DNA of 64,000 bases, from the NCBI GenBank assembly GCA_011009095.1, contig VTPC01000942.1, positions 78,284 to 142,283 of the forward strand, in the 5' to 3' direction. A program made the translations under genes and the position numbers. The DNA is from Ignelater luminosus. Lineage: Eukaryota > Arthropoda > Insecta > Coleoptera > Elateridae. Positions 36,401 through 48,821 of the stretch are shown one piece after another. A model generated the notes under the pieces. That model was not told where the DNA came from. It saw nothing but the letters and a program-made list of their open reading frames with translations, and made no database searches. Each line of letters opens with the position of its first letter. Positions within the stretch are counted from its first letter, which is position 1.

Positions 36401-38677
36401 TAACTTTATACATATATTGTTACGATAATTTAAAGTAATCAAAATAAAATAATTTTAACATAGAAAATGTATTTAAGGGAATGTTCTTTTTGAAAATGTG
36501 AAACATAGTTCTGTCAATACAAATCGGTTGAACAATAAGGAACCATTAGAAACCTTTAGCTCCACATGAGAGCTTTTCTAGCGACCCGAATACTTTAAAA
36601 ATCGGAAACGTCGTGGTTGAGAAATTGCTCATAATTGTTTAAGCCTTGACATATATTTTTTCTGAATATAAAAAAAAGCTTTTTCCCAAAGGATTCACCT
36701 CTAAGTTACGCTTTATTCATTCATTTTCATTTCAATCTAGAGAATTACATTTTCCCCGATATTAAAAATTAAAACCTCAAAAACAAAATTAATTTTAAAT
36801 TTCAAAAAGAATAAAAATTTGCAAAAATAACTTAACAAAAATTCCTTTTCGACCTCATGTGAAGAAGATAGGATTTTCACCAGAGTAAAGTTTGTTTGGT
36901 TCGCATATATTCTCTTTATGTTCTCACAGTTTGTTTTCTATCATACGAATTTATGACTTTTTGTCATGTCATCTTATCCAAAAAATGCAAATATTCTTTG
37001 TTTCAATTTCTGTCTTGGTCTCAAAACTTTTCTGCTTTACATATTCTTGTACCCAAACAATATTGCTATGATTTGAAACTGTTTATCTTAGGTAATATCT
37101 TTCATCAATATTTGAAGAGGGGAGATGGAAGAATGTGCAAATCAGATTAACTAAAATCATTTACATAAAATATAGCTAAAAGTGTCAGTTAAATATAAAT
37201 GCGTATTCATTATGTCGAAAGCATCAAGCAAAATCGGTTTTATTTAATTTAGTCCGATTTGCATATTTATTTAAATAAGAAAAGCTAAGTAGCTGATTGA
37301 AATAAAATTTAAATTGGCCTTAAACAACTTTGAACCTTCAAAATAGTTAAATTTTGTTCTTAAATTACAAACTGTCTAAATTGAAGCGGTGATATTATGT
37401 GAATAAATATCTTTGTCAAGAATTTAATTTTTGGTAAGGGTTTAAATTGTTCAAATCGATTCAGGTTGATATCATTAGAAGTTATCTAATTTCTCCAAAC
37501 GAAACAGCAAAGCCGAATTGGTGTACATTTAAATTTTTCCAAACAAATGGAAGTGAGCAAATGCAACTGCCATCATCATAAATACAGGTCGAAACCCTAT
37601 CGAAACCAAAGTGTAAATTACCATTATTACTATCACGAGCTTGAAAATCTATTAAGGACTGCCCAAATTTTTCCGTTAGATTTCAATTTGAACATGACAT
37701 TTCAGGAGAATCAGCAATGACACATACATATGTAAGGATGGTGTTGCATTAAAAGAGTATGACGGACGGTAACTGAAGTAATGTTTTTCGAAAGATTTGA
37801 TCAACGTTACAAAAGATTGTCCTTGTCCAAGCGTCTGACACTGCGCCGTCCAGGAACATTGCCTCGGCCAAGTCATCTCCCATCTACTCCACCGATCGAC
37901 TATCAGTACTAGTGACGAGTGGTTGCTAGCAGTTTGCTTCGTATGGGCTACATTCAATTATTTTTTTCAATACTGAGACCATATCCACGCACGCCACTTC
38001 ACCAAATTACTCTTCACTGGCCGAAGAGGAAATTAACTCTTTCAACAACTCACTTTCGGCCCCTGATTAACTTTAATCGATTGACGATGATGGAGGATTC
38101 TCAAGCCAAAACAAAACACTCCACAGCAATAGTCTACCAAAATTCAGAAAAACTGCCTCTTTAATCTCGGTAAAATCCTGGAATCAACTCCACTAGCTTA
38201 TCATTTTAAATCTATTTTTTGTAATTCTTTGCACTTGTTGCACGGCTTCAACTATCTTGGCACAGTTTTAAAACTTTGTAACAACTTTAATTTAAAAAAT
38301 GACCTGTGGGATGTTGCGGAGTCATTAACAGTTTTGCGGTGCTTTCGTCAACCTCTATGGGACTTGCGTTATTACTCGGAGAAACTACTTTATTCTCTCC
38401 TCTCTTATTTCTCTTCTCCCAAAAAAGAGAAAGTCACCACCGGGTTCTGTTAGCACCTAGAAGGCTGGCCACCACATCAGCAGATACCGTTTCATCGAGT
38501 GCCTAGAAACGAAAACTATAGTTTCTGCATTTAAGCATGTAGAATAGCTACGTCTCGTTTATGGGAACATAACAAGTCCAAAATTGCAGTCCAAGGCTAC
38601 GATTCTGCATGCATGGGCAATATTTTTATTTATAGATATCTACTTACTAAAAAGTATCTGTCCCAAATAATAAGTAC
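33431..38677. other. AT-rich intergenic DNA
   Basis: No gene is supported over about 5 kb. The region 37640-38500 is less AT-rich and has overlapping short frames (37676-37957 minus, 37919-38164 plus), as decayed LTR-retrotransposon sequence might, but no domain is readable. Confidence 0.4.
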
Positions 38678-39180
38678 AGTGACTCATTTGACGAGTCACC
38701 GCATTCCCGCTCTCACATTTTCTTTTCACCGCACCGCGTTCTGAGCCAACTCAATCTCATCTCCTATAATAATACGCGTATCTAAAATTATTAAACACGG
38801 CCCGTACAGTTCGTAGACCAAAAACAGTTTGTAAACAGTTTGAATAGTCTATCAATGGTTCGCACACACTGTAGACAGCCTGTAAAGTTTAAACTCCATT
38901 TCCAATAGTAGTACCGTAAGGCAAAACCGAATATCCGATCGTTTATAACTGTATACACATCACACCTTCGACAGATCGCTGTCATCATAGACGCATACCG
39001 TAAGCAGCATCATCTACAAATTCGACCATACCGTATTGTTACCAAAATCAAACCGATCGACCGTTACCGTTGTTTGTAGATAGAAACACCACTGGCATTC
39101 TATCCTATACTTTAAGTAACCGTTCCGTTATCAAACCGCCTGGACATTTTTGCTACATCTTCCTAGCATCCGTCGCAATT
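38678..39180 (+). mobile_element. Probable solo LTR of a Gypsy-type retrotransposon
   Basis: A GC-richer block about 500 bp long starts AGTGACTCATTTGACGAGTC and ends ...GTCGCAATT. It is followed at once by TTGGCGCCCGGCAC, which looks like a tRNA-Lys-type primer-binding site (TGGCGCC...). A TATA-like CCTATAATAATA lies near 38763. The ends AGT...AATT suit Gypsy LTRs. No second LTR or gag/pol was found, so only the 5' LTR and a short leader remain. The left boundary is inferred. Confidence 0.5.
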
Positions 39181-39181
39181 T

Positions 39182-39199
39182 TGGCGCCCGGCACAAGCA
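39182..39199 (+). other. Putative retrotransposon primer-binding site
   Basis: TGGCGCCCGGCACAAGCA matches the TGGCGCC start expected for complementarity to the 3' end of tRNA-Lys, then diverges from the usual CAACGTGGGG continuation. Confidence 0.5.
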
Positions 39200-39472
39200 G
39201 AGACTTTCAGTCCGAGCGATCGTCAACGCAGAAGAGCAGAAACCTTCAATCCGAGGAACTTCAATACAGAGCAATAAGGAATCTCATTTTGAGGGAAGTC
39301 AAATAGAGCAAAGTGCGCAAATCGCAGTCATCAAAAGCTACTGCAAAAATAGACATTTTATCGTATAGATAACCTATTTACAGCACAGCGAATTCTACCA
39401 AGATGACGATAGCAGCAGTAAAGGAGGATGCACGTTTTTAGAAGTAGCTGACATCTATGTAGGGTAGATATA

Positions 39473-40192
39473 CAGGGTCACTAAAAAGTATGGAAACACG
39501 CTACCCTCGCAGAAACGGTAAGAGATAGACAAATGAAATTTGGAGAGCTTAAAGTAGGTATTTTTTGCCATGTTTTGCGAAGATAATTAAAAACAAAGCT
39601 TCAATTGTTTTCTTGTACGGCCGCCATATTGAATTTTTTTAAATGAAACATCCTATATATGACCCCATATTTAGATAGAGACTTTCATGACAAATTCATT
39701 GATGTAAGAGTTGATATACTTATCTTGAAAGGTCTTGGAGATAATCGCTATTCTTTTGTCAGGGGTTTCCCTATTAAAAAGTATGGGGACACACTACTCT
39801 TGCAAAAACGGTAAGAGATAGACAAATGAAATTTGGAGATCTTAAGGTAGGCATTGTTTTTGCAGGAGCAGCGTGTTTTCATACTTTTTAATAGAGAAAC
39901 CCCTAACAAAAGAATAACGATTATCTCCAAAACCTTTCAAGATAAGTATAGCAACCCTTATATCATTGAACGTGTTTTTAAAATCCCTCTCCAAATATGA
40001 GGTCATTTATAGGGTGTTCTATTTAAAAAAATTCAATATGGCGGCCGTACGAAACAATAATTGAAGCTTTGTTTTTAATTATCTTCGCAAAACATGGCAA
40101 AAAGTACCTACTTTAAGCTCTCCAAATTTTAATTGTCTATCTCTTACCGTTTCTGCGGAGGTAGCGTGTTTCCATACTTTTTAGCGACCCTG
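39473..40192. mobile_element. 720-bp palindromic transposon (fold-back) with nested inner palindrome
   Basis: The left end CAGGGTCACTAAAAAGTATG and the reverse complement of the right end (CAGGGTCGCTAAAAAGTATG) start two arms that remain paired to the middle of the element. Shared blocks include ACGGTAAGAGATAGACAA, GAGAGCTTAAAGTAGGTA, CCATGTTTTGCGAAGATAA and GGCCGCCATATTGAAT. TA flanks at 39471-39472 and 40193-40194. The centre (39757-39903) is itself a smaller palindrome built from another copy of the terminal sequence. No coding sequence. Confidence 0.95.
39757..39903. repeat. Inner palindrome repeating the outer terminal sequence
   Basis: AGGGGTTTCCCTATTAAAAA at the left faces its reverse complement at the right (TTTTTAATAGAGAAACCCCT). 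Between them, ACGGTAAGAGATAGACAAAT and AATTTGGAGATCTTAA repeat the outer left arm. The central part is therefore a second-order copy of the element's end. Confidence 0.85.
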
Positions 40193-40863
40193 TATATTAA
40201 AAAGATGGAAAGTTTAATTTAATACCTACAAAGGGTTTGATAGAAGAGAAGGGGGAAAACGTTTTTAACAAAGGGAAAACATTAGGATGGTCGAGCCGAC
40301 AAAATCCTATCTGATGACCGTATACCAAATCCTTTTTTGACCAGTATCATAAATTATACCGCCCCCGTTACGACAAATCCGTTTACTTTTGTTGCTTTAC
40401 TACCAGGCACCTATCTTATCCAGGCTTATGTTGTCCCTGTTACAACAAATCCGTGCACCAACTTTTTCTTCCCTCACTTCGAAAGGCCAAAGATGGATCA
40501 CATTTGTTTGTCGGAGTGGCATGTCAGGTTTGATGACATTAGTACCACAACAATTGTGAGCAATGGAAGGTATTAAAGACTTCAAAAGTGATTTTGAAAA
40601 CTTCTGCTTACCAGCCGACTAGAAGTGCAAATCAGTTCAACAAAAAAATGAATCCAAGGCAAACTACGTGACTGCTAATGCTAAGGTACCGTTATGGTAG
40701 TCTTTCCAAAGCCCAGAAAATGATACTGGTTACATCTCACTTTGTTACCCAAATACCTCTTCAATCTACGGAAAACCGAGTAGTGATAGTTTTAAGATGT
40801 ACTTGTTTTGTAGTTTACTTAAGAAACAAATTTATAACCAAAAAAGCTGGAAACAGATTTGCA

Positions 40864-40880
40864 TATATATATATATATAT
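40864..40880. repeat. AT dinucleotide microsatellite
   Basis: A run of about eight TA/AT units. Confidence 0.9.
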
Positions 40881-41111
40881 TAAAGCTATATGACGTTTTC
40901 ATTGGTAGAAAAGAAAGTTCAAACGTGTTTGAGTTTAGCAGATCGATAAAGTATTTTTTAAGGCATGTATAATAAGAGGCAATGAATTCCGTGGAAATGA
41001 CTGTCTGGGTGTTCACCCAGACCACTAAGGAAAACCATGAAAAACTTTAAAGAGAAAAGAATTAGATGAGAGGCTTCATGTATTGCAAACCGTTTGTATG
41101 CCCAAAACAAA

Positions 41112-41360
41112 AACATATGGGAATCACAACGAACTTCGTTTTGTTACTGAATTCGACAACAGTTTTAAAAAATTTTTAAATTTCGGTGGTCATTTTGACC
41201 CTGTTCCCTAAAAAGTATTAAAAGACAAAGACACTACGTATCTTTAGTTTTTGATGTAGAATCTAAATCTGAAGTCAAAATCTTAAAATTTAAAAAAAAT
41301 GCGGGCAGCAGACAGACAGACAGACTTCGCAAATTCAGTAACGACTCCTATCGGAGTTCG
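41112..41360. repeat. Dispersed repeat, copy B (relative at 24805-24925)
   Basis: Contains ACGAACTTCGTTTTGTTACT and GGTGGTCATTTTGACCCTGT, as in copy A. It extends further with CAGACAGACAGACAGACTTC and GGAGTTCGTTGAACATTAAG. GGAGTTTGTTGAACATTTTT also follows copy A at about 24930, so the relationship spans roughly 150-250 bases. Confidence 0.6.
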
Positions 41361-43995
41361 TTGAACATTAAGAGCTTACAGTCAAAATCAGAATATTTGG
41401 GCTTGTAAGCGCTACTCTTTTTTTTACACCAGGCGGTGTCTGCGAACAATATTGGAGTACCAGATCTTCGGTACCAACGATTCCTTCCACAGATCTCTGC
41501 ATCAGATGACTGTAGTGTAGAAACAGAAACTCTAGGGGTCTTCTCGAAGGCGATGACACTTTGGCCTCATTTCAAACTAGCAATGCCCTGTCTTTAAGAG
41601 AATCTCTAGAGCACTGTCTTTCTACTGCAGTTATTTGGACCATGAAAACCGCAGGAGAAGTCGTCGGTGCCGAAAAAAGTGAACTTTTTAAGATTTTGTT
41701 CCACATTGTCAACGGGAGAATGAGACACATTTGAGTTTTACTTCTACCATGAGAACTTTGTTTCTTAAATAAACAACAAAACCAAAGTAAGTCATAAAAT
41801 TACCACTACCCATAGAATTTAGAAAATAGGCCTACATAGAGCTAAAAAACCTAACAAGGGTAATTGCTTATAAATTGCTTTAGAACAAACTTATGGCAGC
41901 TAGATTCAAGGTTTTTGTGTCAAACTATTAAGTCAGTGGAGCCATTGAACAAAATGATAGAACAATTTGGATTTGGGATTGTTTATCAATTTGGAATCTT
42001 TTATTTATTTTATCGGTAGCAGCATTGTATTGCTTATACCTAAAATTGGGATTGTTATTGCTAATCTAGAGTATTCTCTCACTGTACCTGACTTAAAATA
42101 CACGAATAGACAGAAAAAATTGATCAAAACTAGCATTATTGCTTGTATTGTTTTAAAACTACTATATCGTTGATCTTCATTATGTAAGAGTATTTTCTGA
42201 AAAATATAAATGCATTCACTTGAAATGTTTCTTGTTTCTGGTATTAAATTGTAATATAAACGTCCTCAGACAATTAAGGTTTTTGCATTTAAAAGGAGGT
42301 TACATTTTTAGGAGGAAGTTTGGCCTTACCTTGTAGACTGAATTTTGTTAATCAGCAGGATGTGTTCCAAAGATGTATTTTTACTATATCTATCAGTATC
42401 ATCAATTGTCAATAGAGGGCATCCGTTAAACTATGTTTCTTAGTATTAAGGCTTTTGTTTATTTTTTATTTATTTTAATAAAATATCGGAATATTGAATA
42501 TGTTTGGATGTTATAAGAGAGGTTAGCATGTAGTTCGTGTTATAGTCTTCATTTGTCTGAGTGTTCATATTTTATCAACAGAATTTGGTTAAATATTACT
42601 TATAGAAGTTTATGAAAAATGCATGAATCCTTACCAAACATTTTAGAATCTTAACTGGAGGAATAAAATAATTTCAGTTGTCATAATAATAAACAAAAGG
42701 CAAAGTGCGAAAACTGTCTTAATTTATATATAATTCGTAAAACTACTTTGATGTCTGAAATGCGTTTCCTTTTAAAGATAGCACTCTTGATATTGTACAT
42801 ACAACGTGCTTGGAATGTGTGAAAAATTCTTTTAGGTTTTTTGTACTACGATCGTAATCTTTTGGGTAAAATTTCATTATATGTATTATACGTTAAAGCA
42901 TCACTGCTGTTAAGTGCCAATTCGTGTAATGATAACGTCTTACTTCTTTCAAAAAAAAGAAAACTAATTTTTCCTGTATTTTCATAAGGTCATTGGAGCT
43001 TGTAAGTAATACTGCAGATAAAGTTTCTCTAGATACGGGAAATGAAATACAACTCGGATTTAATATGATATCTATAATTAAAATCTAAGGATCTTTTGTT
43101 TGAAAGAAATTAAATTTACATTAGGTCTTAAAGTTACTAATAGTTACATTGTATCTTATTGTAATCGTAATGTCTTTCTTTATAAGTACAACAACTGCAA
43201 ATTTTCTTATCTTATACAGTTAACATTCATAATTGGAAGTGTTAAAAAATGAAAACTAATTTTTCGAGATAATACAGAAACGTTACATTAGTTATCCATA
43301 TCAGGGATTAACTGTAAGCTTTAATAATGGCTGCCCAAGCCTTTTTTTAGTTTAAAGAAAAAGTAAATAGAAAAAAAAAGCAGAAGTCGAGGAAATTTAT
43401 TACTTAATGTTTATGTACTATGTCTACCTACTTGAAAGGTGCTCTTTAGAAATTTGTTGATATAACCAGGGTTTAAAAAATGTTACCTCAATCAAAAATC
43501 TAATGAAAACTGAGAAGGCCAAAGTCAATTTTTGGTTCGAAGTTGGACTTCTCAAGTTAGAAATTGTTAAGTGGCACAAAAGTTATATACTGAGACAAAG
43601 AGCAAGTTTTTGACAAATTGAAATCACTCGTTAACTTTTAACTGCTTGTCCATTGTATTTTCTTGACTTGTAAAACCATACCTTTAGATGGATCGTTTAA
43701 CATATTCACTAATGTGAATTGACCACTTAACATTACACTTCAAATCTCTCGTTGGTGGTACCCTGTGATTATCTAAATTAAAAATACGTTTAAATGCTTA
43801 TTTTCAAGTCATTCACAAGCGCAGAAAAAGAAAAAGAACTTCAATCAAGAACGAAAATTTTGAAAAGTCTGAAAGTACGTAGTTGATTTGTCGACTGCTT
43901 GATTAATATCTTGACGTAGTTGGTGTTCTTTCCCAAACACCTATTACATATTTTCTGCAAGCTTGTCTACATTTGTTAGCTACTGTACCCAGTAA

Positions 43996-44440
43996 ATGGA
44001 AAAAACCTTCCCAGATAACTGTCGAAATCATTCATACATTTCACAAAAAAGGCAGAATCACCACTGCTTAGAAATAAGTCGATTGATTGTCGTTACGAAT
44101 AAAAGAAATCGGCATTCGAGGCATGAGAAAATTATTCTAAACAAGAACCTTTTTAAAATCGTATCATTCATTACCGCGAAAAGAAATTTATGTGTTGCTT
44201 GTTTGTTTGACCACTTTACTGTTAAGAAACTCTTGATGAGGCAGAAAAATAAGAAGATTCTATTTTGGACGGAACAACTATATAAAAAAGTACTTTGGAC
44301 AGATGAATCAAAATTTGAACGGTTTGGTTCAAAACGAGATGCTTAAGGGAGAGAATGCAATGCCATCAGGTCAGTCTCTGATTGGTGATGAGTTCATTAT
44401 GCAACAGGATTATAATACCAAGGGTACTTCTAGATTGTGC
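43996..44440 (+). pseudogene. Tc1-type transposase relic
   Basis: An open frame of 116 codons ends with KKVLWTDESKFERFGSKRDA, the segment around the first catalytic Asp of Tc1-like transposases. Further on, after a frame break, FIMQQDYNTK near 44395 resembles the second Asp block (FQQDNDPKH in relatives). The third Asp region is not found. No TIRs were identified. Confidence 0.7.
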
Positions 44441-44554
44441 TGAACTTTTGTTCAACCGACGACGTTGATGTACCAAAAACATTATTAGGTCATACCAAAT
44501 TTATTGAGTTGTTATAAGATTAACTAAATAGCAAGGTTTAGGATGGCGACCAAA

Positions 44555-44698
44555 TTAGTACTGTTGCCTCCAAACAAATGCAAGGCCATCACTAACTCCT
44601 AAACAGAATTGTGACTCATCGCCAAATAGGTTTTTGACACTTTTCTTCTTTCCATACACCATACAGACAGCAAAATGGAAAGGTGGAGAGGTACTCAT
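44555..44698 (-). pseudogene. Tc1-type transposase fragment, opposite strand
   Basis: The 47-codon minus-strand frame holds NLFGDESQFCLGVSDGLAFV, matching the first-Asp block typical of Tc1 transposases (SDES.F.L...DG...VWR). It is a separate, diverged copy facing the relic at 43996-44440. Confidence 0.7.
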
Positions 44699-45425
44699 GT
44701 TGATGGAAACTCTCACGAAGACCATCTTTGTGACAACATTTGCAAGTTGACTTTTTTTGCTTACGTGTCGTGACAGATTGCTCTATATCTATCAACAGCT
44801 GCTAAATGTATTTTTGTATTCCCGTCTATGAAGTTTTAAACGCGTTTTTCAGAAAGTTTACTTTACTATGGTGCATACAGACACTTACTATAACAATTAA
44901 ATTGAAGCAAAACCTTTTAAGATCTTAATTTTGTTTTACATTACAAACAGAATAAGAAAAATGTTATTTGTTCCTAGAAAACAAAGTGACGTCGAATTCA
45001 CGTGACTTCTTAGTCATCAGCTATGTTACATTCACGTTTAAAAAGACGTAAAAGTGACACAGTTTCAAGAGATCATATTAGGAAATGGAATAAATGTTAT
45101 TCACTGACAGACTAGATATTGTTTTGACCGAACACTAGAAAATGAGACTTCCATATACAAGAGGACAATAATAATAAATTACGTGAATTCGACGTTACTC
45201 TACTTGCTTAAAGTTAAACATGTGTCTATGAGGTTTTTAATTTATAACCATTATAGAAATCTATGAAAAAAGAAGAGTGCTTGCAATATTTCATTAAAAA
45301 CTCAATTTTAGTGGTGTTTGTCGGAAGTCTAAATGACGTCAGTTTGACTTTGCACTTGTAATAAATAAAAATAATTATGTTACACTATAATACATTGAAT
45401 AACGCTATTTGTAATTTAATTCCAG
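44699..45425. other. Sequence upstream of the channel exons
   Basis: AT-rich, with no visible exon for the missing N-terminus of the channel. Nothing else recognised. Confidence 0.4.
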
Positions 45426-47083
45426 AGTTGGTTTGACGTTTGAAGATCTTTTGCCCGAAGAAAAGTCAAGTTACGACAAAATGCGTCCACCTAAAAAGGA
45501 TGGAAAACCTACCATAGTTTATTTTCACGTTACTGTTATGGGATTGGACAGCATCGATGAAGGTTCTATGGTTGTAATAATTATGCCGCTTACTATTCTA
45601 AAAAGTTAATTATCTCTTTTTTATTTTAGACTTATGTAGCAGATATATTTTTTGCTCAAACCTGGAAAGACAATAGATTGCGATTACCAGAAAACATGAC
45701 GTCTGAATATAGATTACTAGAAGTGGATTGGTTAAAGAATATGTGGAGACCAGATTCATTTTTTAAAAATGCCAAATCTGTTACCTTCCAAACTATGACT
45801 ATCCCAAATCATTATTTGTGGTTATATAAAGACAAAACCATTTTGTATATGGTTAAGTAAGTATGGCGTGAAGTGTTTTTTCTGTGCTATAAAATTTATT
45901 TATATAATTCCAGATTAACTTTAAGACTTTCCTGTGTTATGAAGTTTATGATCTATCCCCATGATACTCAAGAATGTAAATTGCAGATGGAGAGTTGTAA
46001 GTAGTTTAATGTAAAACAGATTTAGAGTTGCCATTCTTGTTAATAGTAAACTATCTGTACTTTTATACAGGGTGTTTTACTATAGGTAGTAGAATAGTAG
46101 TCAGATTCATGACGTTTGGTCTACGAGTCATTTGTTACTAATCATTTAGATTAAATTCGTCGAGTTGATTAGTTATTGGTTGGCACTCAAGAAATAAGCA
46201 AAAAACAAAAAGTGTTTTTGTTTCAGTATCTCACACAACAGATGATTTAATATTTCAGTGGGATCCCGATGTTCCTCTTGTGGTTGATGAAAATATTGAA
46301 TTACCACAACTGGCACTAGTTAAAAATTATACTGAGGACTGTACTCAGGTATATTCTACAGGTAATTGTTACTAATATCTTCTATCAGAAATCAATATAT
46401 CAACAATATTTTTTAAGGAAACTTTACTTGCCTTGAAGTGGTGTTTGTCTTAAAGCGACGTCTTGGTTATTATTTATTCCATACATACATTCCAACTTGC
46501 CTCATTGTTATAATGTCTGTGAGTAGTTGTTCAAAAATGTAACTATTTGTAGATAAGTCTTAATTTGCTTTAGTGGGTATCATTCTGGATAAAACCTGAA
46601 GCTGCACCGGCACGAGTTACGTTGGGTGTAACATCCTTGTTAACACTTTCCACTCAGCATGCAAAAAGTCAAGCAGCACTACCTCCTGTTTCGTATTTAA
46701 AAGCAGTTGATGGTTTCATGTCTGTATGTACACTGTAAGTTTGTAAGAATCTTAATGAAGTAAAAATTTAAATAAAACTAATGAGTTTCAGATTTGTATT
46801 TATGGCTTTAATGGAGTATTGTTTAGTTAATATAGTATTAGGTGATTCTGATGGACCCAAACCTCCACCTCAGCCACCTAAAATGGAAACGATATTCGAT
46901 TTGGCTGGAAAAGAGAATACATTTTTATTAACAACAGCTCCAAAACCTGCACCAGTGTTAACACCAGCACAGAAAGCACGAAATAGAGCTATTTATATTG
47001 ATAGATTTTCTAGAGTATTTTTTCCGTTGTTATTTTTCGTCTTAAATGGCACTTACTGGATTCTATTTGCAGAGTATATTTAA
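45426..47083 (+). CDS. Cys-loop ligand-gated chloride channel, pH-sensitive insect group (5' partial)
   Basis: Seven exons: 45426-45570, 45630-45856, 45914-45996, 46227-46361, 46418-46518, 46574-46734, 46792-47083 (TAA), in agreeing phases; about 380 residues. The first codon is split, so an upstream exon with the signal peptide is missing from view. The extracellular domain shows [27 protein letters not shown], the Cys-loop [15 protein letters not shown] (13 residues between Cys) and a second Cys pair ([14 protein letters not shown]). M1 ([20 protein letters not shown]) leads into M2 starting [17 protein letters not shown]; the PAR motif marks anion selectivity. M3, a short proline-rich loop and M4 ([17 protein letters not shown]) follow. 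This matches insect pH-gated chloride channels better than GABA, glutamate or histamine channels, but the ligand is not certain. The donor after exon 1 is GTTGTA. Confidence 0.88.
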
Positions 47084-47226
47084 AAATATATTTGAATTGC
47101 TAAATTGACGTGCATGGACATAGTTGTAAGATTTCTATATTTGTTAACTATACTTTGTTAATTATTGGATCATTTGTTTTATACTCTTTAAGTCTTTCCT
47201 CGGGTTTTAAAATTTGAAGAAAATCT

Positions 47227-47232
47227 AATAAA
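47227..47232 (+). terminator. Polyadenylation signal of the channel gene
   Basis: AATAAA lies about 145 bases after the stop codon, with T-rich sequence around it. Confidence 0.5.
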
Positions 47233-48821
47233 ACTTATAGAAGTGAATAGAGTTTATAGAATGTGATGTTTTTCTTTGGAGTTAAAATTTAATAGTTGTT
47301 TAAATGTAAATAAATTTTTAATGCACTAATGGAATTGTATTCTTTGTCAAGATTCTAATATGTAAATAGCTCTAAAGATATTTTTTATTGCATCTAACAA
47401 TATGAGAATCAAAAACAGTGACCAAGGCTACCCACTGAGTTTAGTTAAAATTACATTAAAAATGTTTTGTTACCATTTTATACGTTTCTTTCTAAAAATA
47501 AAGTTTCTATGTGTATTTATTAAACAATTAATAATCTCAGAATTCAAGAAATTTAGATCTGCTACTCCATATGTAACTTATAAGATAAACACATCACATC
47601 ACTTAATAGAAATCAAATGTTTTAGGTAGTCACCCTCATTTTACAACCAATATAAGGACATAAGTCTTGAAGGATGCCATTCTGTATTATTTACAGATTT
47701 AATTCTAATTTATTGCAGGTAATTTTATGCTCCAAAAGAAAGTCTTAAAAGAAATGTTTAAGAGAGCGTTGCTTCAGATTTCTGCTTCGACTAATTTTCG
47801 ATTATCGTTTGCAGGTTTACAGACAAGTGGTTTCTGGAGGATCAAGAAAAAACGAACAGCAATCACGGCAAACAACTTCGTGGAATTTTTAAAAATGTAA
47901 GATTGCATTGTCTATCAGAATTACGCACTCTAACGTACTTCACCAAAAACGTATTAAAAAAGAGATTATTTCTTTACAAATCATTGATTTTAGCTGATTT
48001 CTGTTTTTTGCGTTTGAGAGAATTTAATCCGTCTTAAGACAGTGTAGGGCTTCTGTAAGACTACCGCGTATAGGCGGTCAGATTGTTTATCGCACAGAGG
48101 GGCAGCAATAAGATTTGCTGTAGAAACTACCACGTAGAAAAATCTTTCTGTATAGCAAGCATCTTTCTTTCTTTGATTCTGATATGAATTCCATTCATCG
48201 TGAGTGAAAATCAGCTAATAAATGACAGAAGATTTTTTATAGAAATTTATTCAGAATGATACCTAATTGACTGACCAAAGGGTTTGTATCAGTCAAGTAT
48301 CTGATCAACCAAATGCATACAGCAGCGCTCTAACAACAAACACCTTCTGTCGGTACTTTCGATTTGCATGGAGTAGTGTCCATGCTTTTGCTGTTTGTTA
48401 CTTGTGTTCTGCTAGATATTAGTTTTCAGTATTATTTACCTTTTATCAAGTAGCAAATGAGGCAATAGGCACTGTACCCTTCCTTGTTTCCACTCGTAGC
48501 GTAGGCTCCAAATACCCTAGCATCGGTTTTGTCTTTAAGACCATTTATGTTAGATTACTCACACCCTTTTTCAACAAACTAAAACTCGGTAAAATTTAAA
48601 AATCGAATATTTTTAAAGTGAAGATTGCAATTATCGCCTCAACAGGATTAATGGAAAGCAAAACCGGACTTGGTTCGTGTATAGTTCTCTTGAAATGATT
48701 AATGGAAGATTAAACCAGACCTGTGTTTGAATACAGTTTTTTTTCTGAAAAGCTAATGGAGCGCAAAGTCCAGCATTGTTTTTGATTCATACTTTCGGAC
48801 CGATCATGGTTGATTTGGCAT
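47233..48821. other. AT-rich intergenic DNA
   Basis: No gene or clear element. The stretch 48000-48560 is less AT-rich and may be old transposon sequence, but no domain is readable. Confidence 0.4.

Larger units (their letters stand above)
40195..43995. other. AT-rich intergenic DNA with minor repeats
   Basis: Contains a short AT microsatellite and a dispersed repeat (41112-41360). A PVTTNP-coding direct repeat near 40360-40460 is too short to interpret. No gene is supported. Confidence 0.4.

Noticed and set aside
40337..40576. 79-codon frame with repeated PVTTNP
   Set aside because: Two short direct repeats only; insufficient for a gene or a repeat family call.
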